Positions 1-5,625 of a DNA stretch of 5,625 bases are shown here, in pieces. Below the pieces are notes generated by a model. It was given only the letters and a program-made list of their open reading frames with translations. It had not been told where the DNA came from and ran no database searches. The stretch's first letter is position 1. Every line of letters starts with the position of its first letter. The position numbers were made by a program, and so were the translations under genes. The DNA is from Chitinophagaceae bacterium (GTDB lineage Bacteria > Bacteroidota > Bacteroidia > Chitinophagales > Chitinophagaceae). Location of the stretch: assembly GCA_947472635.1 (NCBI GenBank), contig CANJDY010000196.1:1-5625 (forward strand), given 5' to 3'.

Positions 1-775
1 ATGGGTAAGGCGAACAGCCGTTTCTACCTTATTTACATTCTGGCCACCACTACCTCCACTTCTAAAAAATGCCCAATCCACATCGGCTGGATTAACTGCA
101 ATCTCAATAGTATCATCAATTAAGGGATAAACATATACACTTGCAAAGGAGGTATGCCTCCTAGCATTACTGTCGAATGGGCTAATTCGAACGAGCCGAT
201 GAACTCCACTTTCTGCCTTTAAAAATCCATAAGAAAAGGGGCCGTCAAATTGGAAGGTACAGGTTTTAATACCAGCACCATCCCCCCATTGCCAATCCAG
301 CTCAGTTACTGTCCAACCTTGCTTTTCACCATACATACGGTACATTCTTGCAAGCATTTCAGCCCAATCCTGGCTCTCTGTTCCACCAGCTCCACTATTA
401 ATTTGTAAAACGGCTGGTAAAGCGTCCGTTGGCTCATTGAGGGTGCTTTTAAACTCCGCCTCATCAATGGTTGTATTTGCCAAGTTAAATGCTTCCTTCA
501 CCTCCTCTTCGGTCGCTTCCCCTTCTTTCCAAAATTCGAATAGCACAGCAAAATCTTCTACCAGCGACAACGCTTCATGGTACATATTAACCCAATATTC
601 GTTGACTTTAGTTTCTTTTAAAATGGCTGTAGCCCGGACATTATCATCCCAGAAACCCGGTGAAAGCGAGAGTTGCTTGTCGTTATTTATTTTTATTTCT
701 CTGTTAGCGACGTCAAAGAAACCTCCTCAAGACCAACACACGGTCTCTCATATCCTTCAAATGTTCTGTTGTCAT
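1..775 (-). CDS. prfB: Peptide chain release factor 2 (RF2), 5' part, with programmed +1 frameshift
   Basis: RF2 is the cytoplasmic class I release factor that reads UGA and UAA in the ribosomal A site and triggers peptidyl-tRNA hydrolysis. The ATG at 775-773 opens a 20-codon frame ending in TGA (715-713). Shifting +1 after CTT (718-716) opens a frame that stays open to the window edge, giving 258 residues of an expected 365 or so; the last ~105 lie outside. Visible family marks are a GAGGTESQDW block (about residues 128-137), the stop-codon-reading SPF tripeptide (198-200), NARRHTSFAS just after it, and the catalytic GGQ (243-245) within RSGGSGGQNVNKVETAVRLTH-like sequence. SPF, rather than the PxT of RF1, decides RF2. 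The start is fixed by an in-frame TGA two codons upstream (TGA AAC ATG). No SD precedes it. The gene is divergent from the small gene at 1098. Identity is very secure; only the C-terminus is unseen. Confidence 0.97.
712..727 (-). promoter_or_regulatory. prfB: prfB programmed +1 ribosomal frameshift site
   Basis: Read on the minus strand, the site is AGG AGG TTT CTT TGA C: an internal SD-like AGGAGG (727-722), a three-base spacer codon, the slippery CTT (718-716), and the in-frame stop TGA followed by C (715-712). Arrangement and spacing match the well-known E. coli site (AGGGGG TAT CTT TGA C). Established mechanism: when RF2 is scarce, the ribosome pauses at the UGA and slips from CUU to UUU, continuing as GAC (Asp21) and making full-length RF2; when RF2 is plentiful, it terminates after 20 residues. 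It is therefore an autoregulatory switch, not a broken gene. The downstream frame encodes intact RF2, which rules out a pseudogene over the visible part. Confidence 0.96.
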
Positions 776-779
776 GTTT

Positions 780-810
780 CAAAAATAAGGGATATTTCTG
801 AACGAACCAA
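780..810 (-). promoter_or_regulatory. Bacteroidota-type promoter of prfB
   Basis: On the minus strand, TTG (810-808) is followed after 20 bases by TATTTTTG (787-780). This matches the Bacteroidota sigma-factor consensus TTG/TTTG, about 17-23 bases, then TAnnTTTG. The -7 element ends only four bases before the prfB ATG at 775, so transcription would start at or within a few bases of the start codon and the mRNA would be nearly leaderless. The match is seen directly; its use as a promoter is inferred. A more distant promoter with a longer leader cannot be excluded. Confidence 0.55.
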
Positions 811-1072
811 TCAAAAACCGGCTTTACTTAAGTATCATTTAAGTTATACTGAAACAAGCAATGGATAAAATACTTTACTCTTTATATTAAATTTTATTTA
901 TATTTATTATTAATTTAAGCTAGGCTTGGATTGAGAGGATTCAAAAGCCAAAAAAGTTGCAGTATCGCCTCTACCCCTCTTCAATATCAGTTAAACCAGT
1001 GATTTATAATTTTAATAACAAATTAAATAGGTAGAAATGACCATTTTCGAAAATACTGTATGGTTATTGCTA

Positions 1073-1080
1073 TACTTTTG
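1073..1080 (+). promoter_or_regulatory. Possible -7 promoter element of the 89-residue gene
   Basis: TACTTTTG is an exact match to the Bacteroidota -7 consensus TAnnTTTG and lies 17 bases before the ATG at 1098, giving an expected leader of roughly 14 bases. No clear TTG or TTTG is found at the right distance upstream; the nearest candidate is TTCG at 1046-1049, with 23 bases between. The element is therefore supported by one half-site and its position only. Confidence 0.4.
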
Positions 1081-1097
1081 CAAAAAAATTACCCCCT

Positions 1098-1367
1098 ATG
1101 CAGATAACATTCACTAAAAATATACAGTTTTCCAAGCTCATCAAGGCCAATGGACGGTTGAAAGAATTTAATTTTCGGAAAATTAATGACAATAAGGAAG
1201 GCATGTTTACAGTTGACGTTGTTGACGAACGTGACACTAGAGTATTTTTCACTATTCAAAAAATTGAAAATAACTGGAAAATAATAAAAACCCCCTTACC
1301 CGAATGGATATTGGACAATGAACAAACTTTTAATGAAGTTATTGAGGATGAATTAAGGCAACAATAA
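1098..1367 (+). CDS. Small protein of unknown function (89 residues)
   Basis: I do not recognise a named family. The start is the first ATG after an in-frame stop at 1038-1040, and the stop is TAA. There is no SD; the leader is A-rich then C-rich. The product is a soluble-looking, charged protein without signal peptide, membrane segment or cysteine. Alternating hydrophobic residues suggest beta strands at about 35-65 (MFTVDVVDE, RVFFTIQKI, WKIIKTPLP), followed by an acidic helical tail (about 70-89) rich in Glu and Asp. The pattern of a small beta sheet plus C-terminal helix would suit a small regulatory or binding protein, but that is a guess. Strand-like periodicity, a plausible promoter and lack of a better frame opposite it argue for a real gene. 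It faces the radical SAM gene tail to tail across 85 bases. Function unassigned. Confidence 0.75.
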   Translation: MQITFTKNIQFSKLIKANGRLKEFNFRKINDNKEGMFTVDVVDERDTRVFFTIQKIENNWKIIKTPLPEWILDNEQTFNEVIEDELRQQ

Positions 1368-1452
1368 CGAGCTAAATCCTACACCCCTAATAGCACTTGT
1401 TACAAAAATTTTCAAGCAAGAAATTGAATATCAAGAGGATTTTAATTACTTA
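1368..1452. other. Convergent intergenic region, no clear terminator
   Basis: This 85-base gap lies between the ends of two converging genes. I looked for a GC-rich hairpin followed by a T run in either direction and found none. The only structured element is the AT-only-looking palindrome TTACAATTGTAA (1453-1464), which overlaps the stop codon of the radical SAM gene, and a widely spaced TTGTTAC/GTAACAA pair (1397-1403 and 1461-1467). Both are weak as terminators. Confidence 0.4.
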
Positions 1453-3675
1453 TTACAATTGTAACAACCCCATTTTAAACAACTGGTTGACCGGCTTATT
1501 ATCCCAAAACAATTCAAAATTGGTAAGCCCTGCAGATTCATAGTCATCTTTTACCGCTTGGAAAGTATAGGATTTGATTCCATCGATGGATAACTGCTTA
1601 AGCATTGCTGCCAACCACTGCCCCTGTTCTTTATTTACCTTAATGGTAAAGGTTTCGCGCTTCCCCTGAAATGTCAAGGAACTCATTTCCCACTGACTTC
1701 CTTTTTTTGATTTGGTATAGGATTCTACAATGGGCTGATTACCTAAGAAAACAATTTTGGCAGTCGGCTTAATGGAAGTCAAATCCACTTCTTGCAATGT
1801 TTGGGCAATGTAATCTTTGGGAACGGTTGTTTTGGGCACATTAAAATCAAACCATTTTTGGAGGGGATGATCCAAACAGGCACCATGCATATAATTAAGC
1901 AATGATTTTTTCAAACCAAAGCTAAAACTATCATGATCGGCTCCTGTTGGATCTGAATGTACAATATCATTGTTGGCGAAAGTCCCTACAGCAGTAGTTA
2001 GCTTTTTCACCTTATACCTTTCTGGATCCAGTCCTACCGGACTATGGGCGGTCATAGCAAATTGATGCCAGAAACCAGACTGTAAAATACCTGCTTCAAA
2101 TAACTGTCTCACCATTTCCAAGGAATCAATGGTCTCCTGAACAGTTTGAGTAGGAAAACCATACATCAAATATGCATGCACCATGATACCAGCATCTGTA
2201 AAATTTTTATTTACAACCGCAACCTGTTTTACAGTGATGCCTTTTTGGATCAATTCCAATAATCGGTCAGAAGCCACTTCCAATCCACCCGATACGCCAA
2301 TACAACCGGAAGCTTTTAATAGTAGGCAAAGGTCGCGGGTAAAACTTTTTTCAAAACGAATATTGGTCCACCAGATTACGATTAACTTCCTTTTAATGAT
2401 TTCCAATGCCAGCGCTCGCATCAAAGCGGGAGGAGCGGCCTCATCTACAAAATGAAAACCGTTCTCACCTGTTTGAGTTATCATTTCCTCAATGCGGTCA
2501 CAAAGCAGTGATGCAGTAATGGGTTCATATAATTTTATATAATCAAGCGAGATATCACAAAAGGTACATTTACCCCAATAGCAGCCATGTGCCATCGTTA
2601 GTTTATTCCATCTGCCGTTACTCCAAAGGCTATGCATTGGGTTAATAATCTCAATGGCAGAGATATATTGATCGAGTAAAAAATCACTGTAATCCGGTGT
2701 CCCTATCTGCCCCTGTTTGTAATCTGTACAGGCGGCATTGTTGATAAATAAAAGTTTTCCATCCACCATCGCAAAACACCTTTTCAATGCTGTAATGGGA
2801 ATTTTTTCTTCTAAATACAAGATTAAATTTTCAACCGGTGCTTCTCCATCATCAAGGGTGATGAAATCAAAAAATTCGAAAACACGAACATCTGATAAGG
2901 AACGCAATTCTGTATTGGCAAAACCTCCTCCCATCGCCACTTTTATGGAAGGGTGATTTTTTCTAATCCACTGCGCACAACGTAAGGAAGCATATAGATT
3001 TCCCGGAAAAGGGACTGAAATAGCCACCAATAAAGGATGAACTGTTTCAATCCTTGCTTTCAAAATTTTTAACAGCAGTTCATCGATATAAGTATTTGGC
3101 TGCTGCAAGGCAATATATAATTCATCAAAGCTATTGGCTGACCTACCCAGCCTTTCTGCGTATCTACTAAAGCCAAAATGGGGGTCTACACATTCTTTAA
3201 TTAGATCCGATAAATCTTCTAGGTACATGGTAGCTAAGTGTTTGGCTCTGTCTTGTATCCCCATACTTCCAAATGCCCAAACCAAATCATCCAACTGATC
3301 AAACCGACTAGCTTCCGGAAGGTAATTTCTCTTGGCAATTAAATGAGCCATGGTTGGATTTTTTCCTTGCAAAAAAAGAATGATTGCATCAATTGAATGG
3401 AGGTAATCATTTTGAAGGGATATCATCCTAACCGCATTTCCCGACCAGTTCGCTTCTGAATTTTGAGCAATAGATTCAAACAAATCAACCAATCCTTGCT
3501 TTGAAAAGATGGCTAGCATTACCTCGATGCCAAGATCGGACTGAAAAGAAGAAACGCCCTTTGTATTCAAAAACCCCTTTAGATAGGCTGTCGCCGGATA
3601 AGGGGTATTTAGCTGGGTAAAAGGAGGTGTTATAAAAAATACGGTAGCGCTCAAATGATTGGTATTAGAAAGCAA
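1453..3675 (-). CDS. B12-binding-like radical SAM protein, function unassigned
   Basis: Radical SAM enzymes use a [4Fe-4S] cluster to split S-adenosylmethionine and start radical chemistry. Numbered from the TTG at 3675 (740 residues): residues about 9-30 (FFITPPFTQLNTPYPA) look like the first strand and loop of a B12-binding Rossmann fold; 217-275 (ISVPFPGN at 219-226, GGGFAN at 249-254) look like its later part. The cluster motif is HGCYWGKCTFC with Cys365, Cys370 and Cys373, spaced CX4CX2C instead of the usual CX3CX2C. Barrel marks follow: FHFVDEAAPP, SGGLE (462-466) and YGFPTQT (505-511). The last ~130 residues form a separate C-terminal domain I cannot name. No DxHxxG cobalamin motif is seen, so cobalamin use is doubtful. 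The start is uncertain: no ATG exists near the N-terminus, and a second TTG at 3654 (733 residues) fits the family and promoter better. Tandem TAA stops end it. Substrate unknown. Confidence 0.9.
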   Translation of the reverse strand: MLSNTNHLSATVFFITPPFTQLNTPYPATAYLKGFLNTKGVSSFQSDLGIEVMLAIFSKQGLVDLFESIAQNSEANWSGNAVRMISLQNDYLHSIDAIILFLQGKNPTMAHLIAKRNYLPEASRFDQLDDLVWAFGSMGIQDRAKHLATMYLEDLSDLIKECVDPHFGFSRYAERLGRSANSFDELYIALQQPNTYIDELLLKILKARIETVHPLLVAISVPFPGNLYASLRCAQWIRKNHPSIKVAMGGGFANTELRSLSDVRVFEFFDFITLDDGEAPVENLILYLEEKIPITALKRCFAMVDGKLLFINNAACTDYKQGQIGTPDYSDFLLDQYISAIEIINPMHSLWSNGRWNKLTMAHGCYWGKCTFCDISLDYIKLYEPITASLLCDRIEEMITQTGENGFHFVDEAAPPALMRALALEIIKRKLIVIWWTNIRFEKSFTRDLCLLLKASGCIGVSGGLEVASDRLLELIQKGITVKQVAVVNKNFTDAGIMVHAYLMYGFPTQTVQETIDSLEMVRQLFEAGILQSGFWHQFAMTAHSPVGLDPERYKVKKLTTAVGTFANNDIVHSDPTGADHDSFSFGLKKSLLNYMHGACLDHPLQKWFDFNVPKTTVPKDYIAQTLQEVDLTSIKPTAKIVFLGNQPIVESYTKSKKGSQWEMSSLTFQGKRETFTIKVNKEQGQWLAAMLKQLSIDGIKSYTFQAVKDDYESAGLTNFELFWDNKPVNQLFKMGLLQL

Positions 3676-3680
3676 AAATA
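3673..3680 (-). promoter_or_regulatory. Possible -7 promoter element of the radical SAM gene
   Basis: On the minus strand, TATTTTTG is an exact match to TAnnTTTG and is the same octamer found at the prfB promoter. It overlaps the upstream TTG candidate start (3675-3673). If it is a real -7 element, transcription would begin near 3669 and translation would have to start at the TTG at 3654-3652, leaving a leader of about 15 bases. No convincing TTG is present 17-23 bases further upstream, so support is partial. Confidence 0.35.
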
Positions 3681-3784
3681 TTGCTTAAATAATTAAACAG
3701 CCTATTTTTAGCGGCAGGATAGTAGAAAGGCTAGCATTTCAACAAAAGAGAGGGGCTTACAAAGCAAGGGGATAAACTTTCGAA

Positions 3785-5338
3785 CTAGTAAATTCTTTTT
3801 TTCTGTTGGAGGTACTTTTCATTGATAACCGAACTCATTGGCTTATCCAACACTTTACTTTCTACCCAGGATATAATATCGAGATAGGCAAAAGAACGGG
3901 TTTGAAAGCGATTTTTTTCCAATTTTTTCAGACTGACCAGTAATTTTTGTAACTCTGGCTTTAATTTTTGGCGATGCACATGAAAGGAATTCCGCAAAAA
4001 CTTAAACATCTCCTCTTCCACAATAGTTAGGTTTTCTTTCTTCGACATAAAGCGATAAACCGATCGGATAAGCGAGTCGATGATTTCAAAATTTCCTAAT
4101 TCATAATGCGCCATCAAATGCATCAACCTTGCATAGCACTGTAGATCATTGCGAATGGAATCGCTACCATTGATGATTTTTTGGAGATAATCAATGGAAA
4201 TATCAAAATCGCCATTACCAAAATATAAAGAGGCAATCTTATAATTGAACACCAATAGCCGATGACTATCTAGGAAATGGGTATATTCCTTCAATTTCGC
4301 TTCAATTAGAGGTACTTCCTTCAAGCCCTCAGCAAAAGTCCCCAACATAAAATGCTGATTAATCTGGGCACTGCTAATGTATACAAAGGTTTGTATCCGA
4401 TGGTTGTCGTGCTGGTCAGCAACCGAAGTTTTCGCAAATTTCTTAAAATGCTGCAGGTCAATTTCAAATTTCTGATAATTTCTCAAATCAAAATGTGCAT
4501 TGAGTAAATTATGAAGCCCCTTGATATAGTACCCAGTTTCAACTCGAATCATCAAAGGCTGTTCATGAAAAATATCAACCCATTTTTGAGCATACCGGTA
4601 ATACATTAAAAAATCCTGGCGAATGAATGCATACCAACAGTAGCTCTGATACAAATACATTCTTTCATAAAACCCCGTTTGCTCATGCGCAGTTGCAGGA
4701 AGATTGCTTTTTAAAAATTTTTTTACCCCCATTTCATCCTTTTCATTACGGGCATGGCCATTTTTAATATACCAACTATACAGTTGCAGCGCCAAATTGG
4801 ACAGTTTAGTAACCATATCCACCCTTCGATTAACCTCTACTGCTTCTAAAGACAATAACTCCCCCCTATCCTGCATGGTTCTAGAAATATGCAATGTCTC
4901 AATTTTCTTTTCCCAGGAAATTACTTGTGTTAAAAAATTAAATTTATTGTGCTGTTTGGCAGTCTCCTTTAATTTTTCCAATATTTTCAGACTCTGCAAA
5001 TACAACCCTTTATTATAAAGAATCCGAGCATGATCCAATTGCTCATTGAGCTGCATATCAATACTGTCGGTACTTTTCAAAATTCTAAGGCTGGCTAGCA
5101 ACTGTTTATAGAGATGTACTTTTATATTGGACAATTGAGGCTTCCGGATGGAAGAAAGTTTTTTAAGTAAAATGGCTTCATCATATTCATGTAGCTTATC
5201 AAGCGCATCGAATAATTCAATGATTTTTAAATTTTCATTACCGGAACTTCTTTTAATAAAAAGCTTAAAATTGCGTTTTTCTGCCTTTTCAAGGGTTTGA
5301 ATAAGTTGAAACAATGTATCGGTAAATCGGGTAAGCAT
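3785..5338 (-). CDS. TPR-like helical-repeat protein of unknown function
   Basis: A 517-residue protein that appears almost wholly alpha-helical, with no signal peptide or membrane segment, so it is probably cytoplasmic. The N-terminus carries KAEKRNFKLF (18-27) and LYKQLLASLR (76-85), a pattern I associate from memory with an uncharacterised Bacteroidota family. TPR-like helix pairs are visible at about 101-133 (ARILYNKGLYLQSLKILEKL) and 360-388 (ASLYFGNGDFDISIDYLQKI), with degenerate repeats between. Such folds usually bind other proteins; no catalytic motif is seen. The ATG at 5338 is fixed by an in-frame TAA two codons upstream and follows an A-rich leader (AAAAATAAAAG) instead of an SD, normal for this phylum. 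The stop is TAG. The radical SAM gene lies 109 bases downstream on the same strand, so co-transcription is possible but not shown. The gene call is strong; the function is unknown. Confidence 0.88.
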   Translation of the reverse strand: MLTRFTDTLFQLIQTLEKAEKRNFKLFIKRSSGNENLKIIELFDALDKLHEYDEAILLKKLSSIRKPQLSNIKVHLYKQLLASLRILKSTDSIDMQLNEQLDHARILYNKGLYLQSLKILEKLKETAKQHNKFNFLTQVISWEKKIETLHISRTMQDRGELLSLEAVEVNRRVDMVTKLSNLALQLYSWYIKNGHARNEKDEMGVKKFLKSNLPATAHEQTGFYERMYLYQSYCWYAFIRQDFLMYYRYAQKWVDIFHEQPLMIRVETGYYIKGLHNLLNAHFDLRNYQKFEIDLQHFKKFAKTSVADQHDNHRIQTFVYISSAQINQHFMLGTFAEGLKEVPLIEAKLKEYTHFLDSHRLLVFNYKIASLYFGNGDFDISIDYLQKIINGSDSIRNDLQCYARLMHLMAHYELGNFEIIDSLIRSVYRFMSKKENLTIVEEEMFKFLRNSFHVHRQKLKPELQKLLVSLKKLEKNRFQTRSFAYLDIISWVESKVLDKPMSSVINEKYLQQKKRIY

Positions 5339-5625
5339 CTTTTATTTTTATCTATACGGTAGTACGAGCAGCATTTTGATACACTTGTAACTTTTTGAAA
5401 GAACACAGGTGCAAATAATTCATTTAGTAGGGAACCTTCAGAAAGGCAAGTAATTATTTGTAGTTGCTTTTAAATGTAGGGTGATCAAATACGTATACCG
5501 CATCAGAATCAATTACAGATAGTAACTTGAACTGGAATGAATGCCGTAAATTTCCTACATTTTAGGGAAAGGACAAAATTATTCTATTTTAGTAACGAAA
5601 ATTTAATACAATAAAATTAGGACAG
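5339..5625. other. Non-coding region upstream of the helical-repeat gene
   Basis: These 287 bases up to the right edge hold no frame that looks like a gene. Short frames exist (a 23-codon one on the minus strand at 5352-5423 and a 25-codon one on the plus strand at 5537-5614) but neither has supporting signals. A 9-base inverted repeat AAATGTAGG/CCTACATTT lies at 5472-5480 and 5554-5562. An exact TAnnTTTG match (TAATTTTG, minus strand, 5581-5574) could be a -7 element giving a leader of roughly 230 bases, but it lacks a partner TTG at the right distance. Confidence 0.5.

Larger units (their letters stand above)
776..1097. other. Divergent intergenic region between prfB and the small gene
   Basis: This 322-base stretch separates two genes transcribed away from each other. 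It is very AT-rich, most strongly at about 866-920, which is nearly all A and T. It contains the promoter-like elements described separately next to each gene. I see no tRNA, no long inverted repeat, no open frame with protein-like content on either strand, and no SD sequence. Its likely role is simply a shared upstream region for two promoters. Confidence 0.6.

Noticed and set aside
713..715. In-frame TGA in prfB read as a nonsense mutation or sequencing error
   Set aside because: The surrounding AGGAGG, spacer, CTT and following C exactly reproduce the known RF2 recoding site, and the shifted frame is intact.
437..868. Plus-strand open frame of 143 codons
   Set aside because: It lies almost wholly opposite prfB, whose protein content is unmistakable; the plus-strand product is Ser/Thr/Lys-rich with no family character.
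1070..1252. Minus-strand open frame of 60 codons
   Set aside because: It is the antisense shadow of the 89-residue plus-strand gene, has no start signals and would begin inside that gene.
2183..2455. Plus-strand open frame of 90 codons (and another at 2738-2956)
   Set aside because: Both are opposite the well-supported radical SAM coding sequence and have shadow-like composition.
3178..3195. DPHFGF segment of the radical SAM protein (about residues 160-170) as a cobalamin-binding DxHxxG motif
   Set aside because: The glycine is one position too early and the segment lies before, not within, the Rossmann-like part; it does not meet the motif.
3676..3784. Possible terminator GCTT-TGT-AAGC between the two minus-strand genes
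   Set aside because: The stem has only four pairs and is followed by a mixed C/T tract, too weak to call.
4704..5018. Plus-strand open frame of 104 codons
   Set aside because: It is opposite the helical-repeat gene; its Ser/Leu/Cys-rich content is what antisense of Lys/Glu-rich helical coding sequence gives.
5352..5423. Minus-strand 23-codon frame ending 13 bases before the helical-repeat gene, as a leader peptide
   Set aside because: No start signal, no run of regulatory codons and no attenuator-like hairpin after it; short frames of this size are expected by chance.
5537..5614. Plus-strand 25-codon frame at the right edge
   Set aside because: No promoter, leader signal or recognisable sequence; most likely chance.

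Overview
The window looks like chromosomal DNA of a Bacteroidota member, most likely Chitinophagales/Chitinophagaceae. The reasons are AT-rich composition, absence of Shine-Dalgarno (SD) sequences before the genes, exact matches to the Bacteroidota promoter element TAnnTTTG next to gene starts, and protein families that I associate with this phylum. The taxonomic call is inference from sequence style and recalled families, not from a search.

Layout. (1) Minus strand, 1-775: the 5' part of prfB (peptide chain release factor 2), running off the left edge. It carries a textbook programmed +1 frameshift site, so no uninterrupted reading frame shows it. (2) 776-1097: an AT-rich divergent intergenic region with a good prfB promoter almost touching the prfB ATG, and a weaker promoter for the rightward gene. 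(3) Plus strand, 1098-1367: a small 89-residue protein of unknown function. (4) Minus strand, 1453-3675: a large radical SAM protein with an N-terminal B12-binding-like domain, converging with the small gene. (5) Minus strand, 3785-5338: a 517-residue, all-helical, TPR-like protein of unknown function, 109 bases upstream of the radical SAM gene and in the same direction. (6) 5339-5625: non-coding DNA upstream of that gene.

How it fits together. Only prfB has a firm role: translation termination at UGA and UAA, with its own synthesis controlled by how well RF2 reads the in-frame UGA at codon 21. The helical-repeat and radical SAM genes could share a transcript, but the 109-base gap and a promoter-like element at the radical SAM start make separate transcription equally likely. 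Nothing in the window links their functions.

I do not see a new defence, mobile or RNA-based system here: no CRISPR repeats, transposase, tRNA/rRNA or attachment sites. The points most worth a second look are the SD-dependent prfB frameshift signal in a lineage that otherwise ignores SD sequences, the nearly leaderless prfB promoter, and the unassigned radical SAM enzyme with CX4CX2C cluster spacing.
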